NCBI GenBank assembly: GCA_002702685.1
Contig: PABD01000240.1
Span: 1 to 32,905 of the forward strand
Reading direction: 5' to 3'
Source of the DNA: Planctomyces sp.
GTDB lineage: Bacteria; Planctomycetota; Planctomycetia; Planctomycetales; Planctomycetaceae
DNA: 32,905 nt
The translations under genes and the position numbers were made by a program. Each line of letters opens with the position of its first letter. Positions within the stretch are counted from its first letter, which is position 1. Of the stretch, positions 29,654 to 32,905 are shown piece after piece. Below the pieces are notes generated by a model, which ran no database searches, was not told the origin of the DNA, and was given only the letters and a program-made list of their open reading frames with translations.

Positions 29654-30442
29654 ATGCCCCGGATCGGCCTCTTTATTCCCTGTTACATCGATCAGTTCTA
29701 TCCCGACGTTGGACTCGCTACGCTGGAAGTCCTCGAGCGCTACGGGTGCGAGGTCGAATTCCCTGAAGCCCAGACCTGCTGTGGCCAACCGATGGCCAAT
29801 ACAGGCTGCGTGGATGCCGCCGTTCCGCTTGCCGAACGGATGATCGAAATCTTCGCCCCCTACGAATACGTCGTTGCCCCTTCCGGCAGCTGCGTCGCCA
29901 TGGTGCGCGAACACTACAGTGACATGCTCCCCCTGTCGAATGCCCTGCAGGAATTCCAGGCGAAGACCTTTGAACTGTGCGAGTTCCTCACCGATGTTTT
30001 GAAAATCGAACACGTTGAGGGACAGTTTCCTTACAAGGTCGGCCTGCATCAGAGCTGCCATGGTCTGCGGGAACTCAGGCTCGCGCGCAGCAGTGAAACA
30101 GTTGGCGAAGAATTCAACAAAGCGCGGCAACTCCTCGAACAGATGAAGGGGATCACCTTCGCCGATCTCAATCGCAAAGACGAATGTTGCGGTTTCGGCG
30201 GAACCTTCGCCGTGCAGGAAGAAGCGGTCTCCTGCATGATGGGTCTCGATCGTCTCGCCGATCACTACGAGTCGGGAACGGAAGTTCTGACGGCGGGTGA
30301 CATGTCCTGCCTGATGCATCTCGACGGACTCAATCGCCGACAACCGAAACCGGTCGCCGTGATGCACATCGCGCAAATTCTCGCGGGGCGGCAACCGGAA
30401 GGTTCTGTTCGCGTCAACGCGACGGAAGGAGGCATCGCCTGA
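29654..30442 (+). CDS. lutA: (Fe-S)-binding lactate utilization protein A
   Basis: IGLFIPCYIDQFYPDVGLATLEVLERYGCEVEFPEAQTCCGQPMANTG; HQSCHGLRELRL; DECCGFGGTFAVQEEAVS (CCG domains). Confidence 0.92.
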   Translation: MPRIGLFIPCYIDQFYPDVGLATLEVLERYGCEVEFPEAQTCCGQPMANTGCVDAAVPLAERMIEIFAPYEYVVAPSGSCVAMVREHYSDMLPLSNALQEFQAKTFELCEFLTDVLKIEHVEGQFPYKVGLHQSCHGLRELRLARSSETVGEEFNKARQLLEQMKGITFADLNRKDECCGFGGTFAVQEEAVSCMMGLDRLADHYESGTEVLTAGDMSCLMHLDGLNRRQPKPVAVMHIAQILAGRQPEGSVRVNATEGGIA

Positions 30443-31809
30443 TGGCTGGTCACGCAACACTCGCCAAGGACTTCGTCGCCAACGACGAACGCGCTCACTG
30501 GCACGACAAGGCCCTCTGGTTTGTGCGGCATAAGCGCGACAATATCTCGCACTCGTTACCGGAATGGGAGACTCTCCGCGAAACCGCCTCGCAGGTCAAA
30601 CTGCATACGATCACGCATCTTGCCAAGTACCTCGAAGAGTTCGAAGCGAACGCGAAGAAACTCGGTGTGCATGTCCACTGGGCGAGCAATGCGGCCGAGC
30701 ACAATGAGATCGTGCTCCGCATTCTGCAGCAGCACAATGTAAAACGAGTCGTCAAAAGCAAGTCGATGCTGACCGAGGAATGTCACCTCAACCCGCATCT
30801 GGAAGCGGCGGGGATGGAAGTCGTCGACACCGACCTCGGCGAGCGTATCGTGCAGCTGCAAAAAGAAGCCCCGAGCCATATTGTCCTGCCCGCGATTCAC
30901 ATCAAGAAAGAAGAAGTCGGCGAGGTCTTCCATCAGTTCCTCGACACCGAAAAAGGGGCGAGTGATCCCGGTTATCTGACCGAAGCCGCCCGGCAGCATC
31001 TGCGCGAAAACTTTCTCGCGGCGGACGCCGGTATCACGGGAGTTAATTTCGGCATCGCCGCCACCGGGGGATTCGTCGTCTGCACGAATGAAGGAAACGC
31101 CGACCTCGGCACCGCCCTTCCCAACCTCCATATCGCCTGTATGGGAATCGAAAAGCTGATCCCCGCCCCCGAACACCTCAGTCTCTTCACCCGGTTGCTC
31201 GCCCGCTCGGCGACGGGGCAACCCATCACCACGTACACCTCCCACTTTCACGGCCCCAAACCCGGCGGCGAGATGCACATCGTCCTGGTGGACAACGGGC
31301 GGAGTAACATCCTCGGCAGCGATGAATTCCGCAGCTCACTCAGCTGCATCCGCTGCGGGGCGTGCATGAATACCTGCCCCGTCTATCGCCGCAGTGGTGG
31401 ACACAGCTATCAATCAACGGTTCCCGGCCCCATCGGTTCGATCCTCGGTCCGGCGTCCGACCCGGCGAAGCATTCAAGTCTGCCTTTTGCCTGCAGCCTG
31501 TGCGGTTCCTGCACCGACGTCTGCCCGGTGAAGATCGACCTGCATCATCAGCTCCTCACCTGGCGGAGGGAGATCTACGTTCGCGGCCTGCTGCCGCTTT
31601 CGAAGACCTTCCCGATGAAGGTGATGTCCAAAGTCTTCCAACACCCCGGCCTGTATGCCTTTGGTGGCGGCATCGCGCGGAAGGCGCTCCGCGTGATGCC
31701 GCGGTGGATGATCTACAACCCGCTCAACAGCTGGGGACGCAAACGGGAACTGCCCGAGGCCCCGAAGGAAAGTTTCCGCGACCTGTACAAGAAACGGAAG
31801 CGACCATGA
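30442..31809 (+). CDS. lutB: Lactate utilization iron-sulfur protein B
   Basis: KSKSMLTEECHLNPHLEAAGMEVVDTDLGERIVQL; CIRCGACMNTCPVYRRSGGHSYQSTVPGPIGSILGP; CSLCGSCTDVCPVKIDLHHQL. Confidence 0.95.
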   Translation: MAGHATLAKDFVANDERAHWHDKALWFVRHKRDNISHSLPEWETLRETASQVKLHTITHLAKYLEEFEANAKKLGVHVHWASNAAEHNEIVLRILQQHNVKRVVKSKSMLTEECHLNPHLEAAGMEVVDTDLGERIVQLQKEAPSHIVLPAIHIKKEEVGEVFHQFLDTEKGASDPGYLTEAARQHLRENFLAADAGITGVNFGIAATGGFVVCTNEGNADLGTALPNLHIACMGIEKLIPAPEHLSLFTRLLARSATGQPITTYTSHFHGPKPGGEMHIVLVDNGRSNILGSDEFRSSLSCIRCGACMNTCPVYRRSGGHSYQSTVPGPIGSILGPASDPAKHSSLPFACSLCGSCTDVCPVKIDLHHQLLTWRREIYVRGLLPLSKTFPMKVMSKVFQHPGLYAFGGGIARKALRVMPRWMIYNPLNSWGRKRELPEAPKESFRDLYKKRKRP

Positions 31810-32435
31810 GTTCCCGCGATACGATTTTGAAGTCGATCAACAGACATCTCGTCCCGGCTGTCCCGCTCCCCGACATGAATCAGGACTGGATCAAGTTCGA
31901 CAATCCAACCGAACAGTTCCTCACGATGCTCTCGGCTGTGGGCGGTCGCGGTGAAGTTGTCGCATCGCTCGAAGACGTCAGCCGGAAGCTTCACGAAGAA
32001 CCACACTACGACGATGCCCAGCAGATCTGCTCTCTGGTGTCGGGCATCGACATCGCCTCGGACAAACGTATCGACCTCGACGCGATTGATGATCCGCACG
32101 ATCTCAAGGACGTCGACTTCGCCATCGTCCCCGGTGAGTTCGCCGTCGCTGAGAACGGCGCGATCTGGGTGACCGACGCCGTCGTCAGACATAAGGCACT
32201 CTACTTCATCGCGCAGCACGTGGTGATCGTCGTGAAAGCGAGCGAGATCCTCCACAACATGCACGAGGCCTATCCCCGCACGGGACTGGAAACGGACGGA
32301 TTCCAGCAAGCCCCCCACTTCGGCGTCTTCATCTCCGGCCCCTCCAAAACCGCCGACATCGAACAATCCCTCGTGATCGGCGCCCACGGCGCAAGATCGC
32401 TACGGGTCTTCCTGGTGGAAGAAATGCAGAATTGA
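31806..32435 (+). CDS. lutC: Lactate utilization protein C (LUD domain)
   Basis: MSSRDTILKSINRHL...DFAIVPGEFAVAENGAIWVTDAVVRHKALYFIAQHVVIVV...FGVFISGPSKTADIEQSLVIGAHGARSLRVFLV; ATGA overlap with lutB. Confidence 0.9.
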   Translation: MSSRDTILKSINRHLVPAVPLPDMNQDWIKFDNPTEQFLTMLSAVGGRGEVVASLEDVSRKLHEEPHYDDAQQICSLVSGIDIASDKRIDLDAIDDPHDLKDVDFAIVPGEFAVAENGAIWVTDAVVRHKALYFIAQHVVIVVKASEILHNMHEAYPRTGLETDGFQQAPHFGVFISGPSKTADIEQSLVIGAHGARSLRVFLVEEMQN

Positions 32436-32464
32436 ATTTACCACCAAGGAACCAGGAGAAAAAA

Positions 32465-32641
32465 GGGTGGCCCAGACAATCACGAAGTGTTGTCTGGGTG
32501 CCGAAGGCACACAAAGGCGTCCAACTTTTTCAATGGAAGAGTCGAGAGACTCTATCTTCAGACTCTATCTTCAAACAGATTTCAACGCTTATGTGTTGCT
32601 GCGCAACCCAGACAACTCTGACGAGATTGTCTGGGCCACCC
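32465..32641 (-). repeat. Multi-hairpin palindromic repeat, copy 3 (inverted relative to copies 1 and 2)
   Basis: GGGTGGCCCAGACAATC (32465-32481) and its exact reverse complement GATTGTCTGGGCCACCC (32625-32641); internal hairpins as in the other copies, in reversed order. Confidence 0.9.
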
Positions 32642-32672
32642 GGGTTTGACCAATTGCGGCTCACCTTCGCGA

Positions 32673-32905
32673 TTATTCATCCACCACCGTATTCCGCAGC
32701 ACGCCGACGCCTTCGATTTCTACTTCCACCACGTCGCCCGATTTGATGACGTCGGTCTTGCCCGGTGTGCCGGTGAAGATCAGGTCGCCCGGATGCAGGG
32801 TCGTGTGCTGGCTGATGAAACTGACGGTTGTGGCGACGTCATGAATCAGCAGGCTGGTTCGTTCATCCTGGACGACTTTACCGTTCAACTTGAGCGTCAT
32901 CTGCA
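32673..32905 (-). CDS. Fumarylacetoacetate hydrolase (FAH) family protein, C-terminal part (truncated by window end)
   Basis: MTLKLNGKVVQDERTSLLIHDVATTVSFISQHTTLHPGDLIFTGTPGKTDVIKSGDVVEVEIEGVGVLRNTVVDE*. Confidence 0.9.
   Translation of the reverse strand, partial: QMTLKLNGKVVQDERTSLLIHDVATTVSFISQHTTLHPGDLIFTGTPGKTDVIKSGDVVEVEIEGVGVLRNTVVDE

Noticed and set aside
31362-31805. N-terminal extension of the lutC ORF
   Set aside because: Overlaps lutB in another frame; ATGA-coupled start at 31806 fits LutC.
32432-32746. ORFs inside the palindromic repeats (e.g. MAQTITKCCLGAEGTQRRPTFSMEESRDS..., 27720..28043 -, 29085..29426 -)
   Set aside because: They arise from translation of the repeat element in several copies and strands; no coding signature beyond the repeat itself.

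Overview
Chromosomal segment that looks planctomycete-like, judging from LRR, PQQ/beta-propeller, GYF_2 and SEC-C proteins together with LpxK. This is an impression from gene content, not a search. Recognisable genes: 3' end of an SLC13-type permease, VOC protein, LRR lipoprotein, proC, His/Gly-rich secreted protein, a minus-strand run of two PQQ-like beta-propeller proteins around an iron-containing ADH, XRE regulator, IS5/DUF4096 transposase remnant, SGNH hydrolase, carboxypeptidase-regulatory-like protein, DMFA2-like Tat protein, GYF_2 protein, SEC-C protein, WYL regulator, AsmA-like membrane protein, TolC-family protein, DUF962 protein, NAD-dependent isocitrate/isopropylmalate dehydrogenase, lpxK, lutABC, and the 3' end of an FAH-family gene. 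The most notable non-coding signals are: (1) a family of three ~180-210 bp multi-hairpin palindromic elements (27821-28010, 29157-29367, 32465-32641) in consecutive intergenic gaps; (2) an intergenic block at 17822-17961 with a promoter-like sequence, an H-type pseudoknot-compatible pairing and a strong intrinsic terminator, a candidate unannotated ncRNA or cis-regulator; (3) a perfect 10-bp inverted repeat at a predicted transcription start (14247-14271). No tRNA, rRNA, CRISPR array or intact mobile element was recognised. All family calls are from reading the translations; no database search was run.
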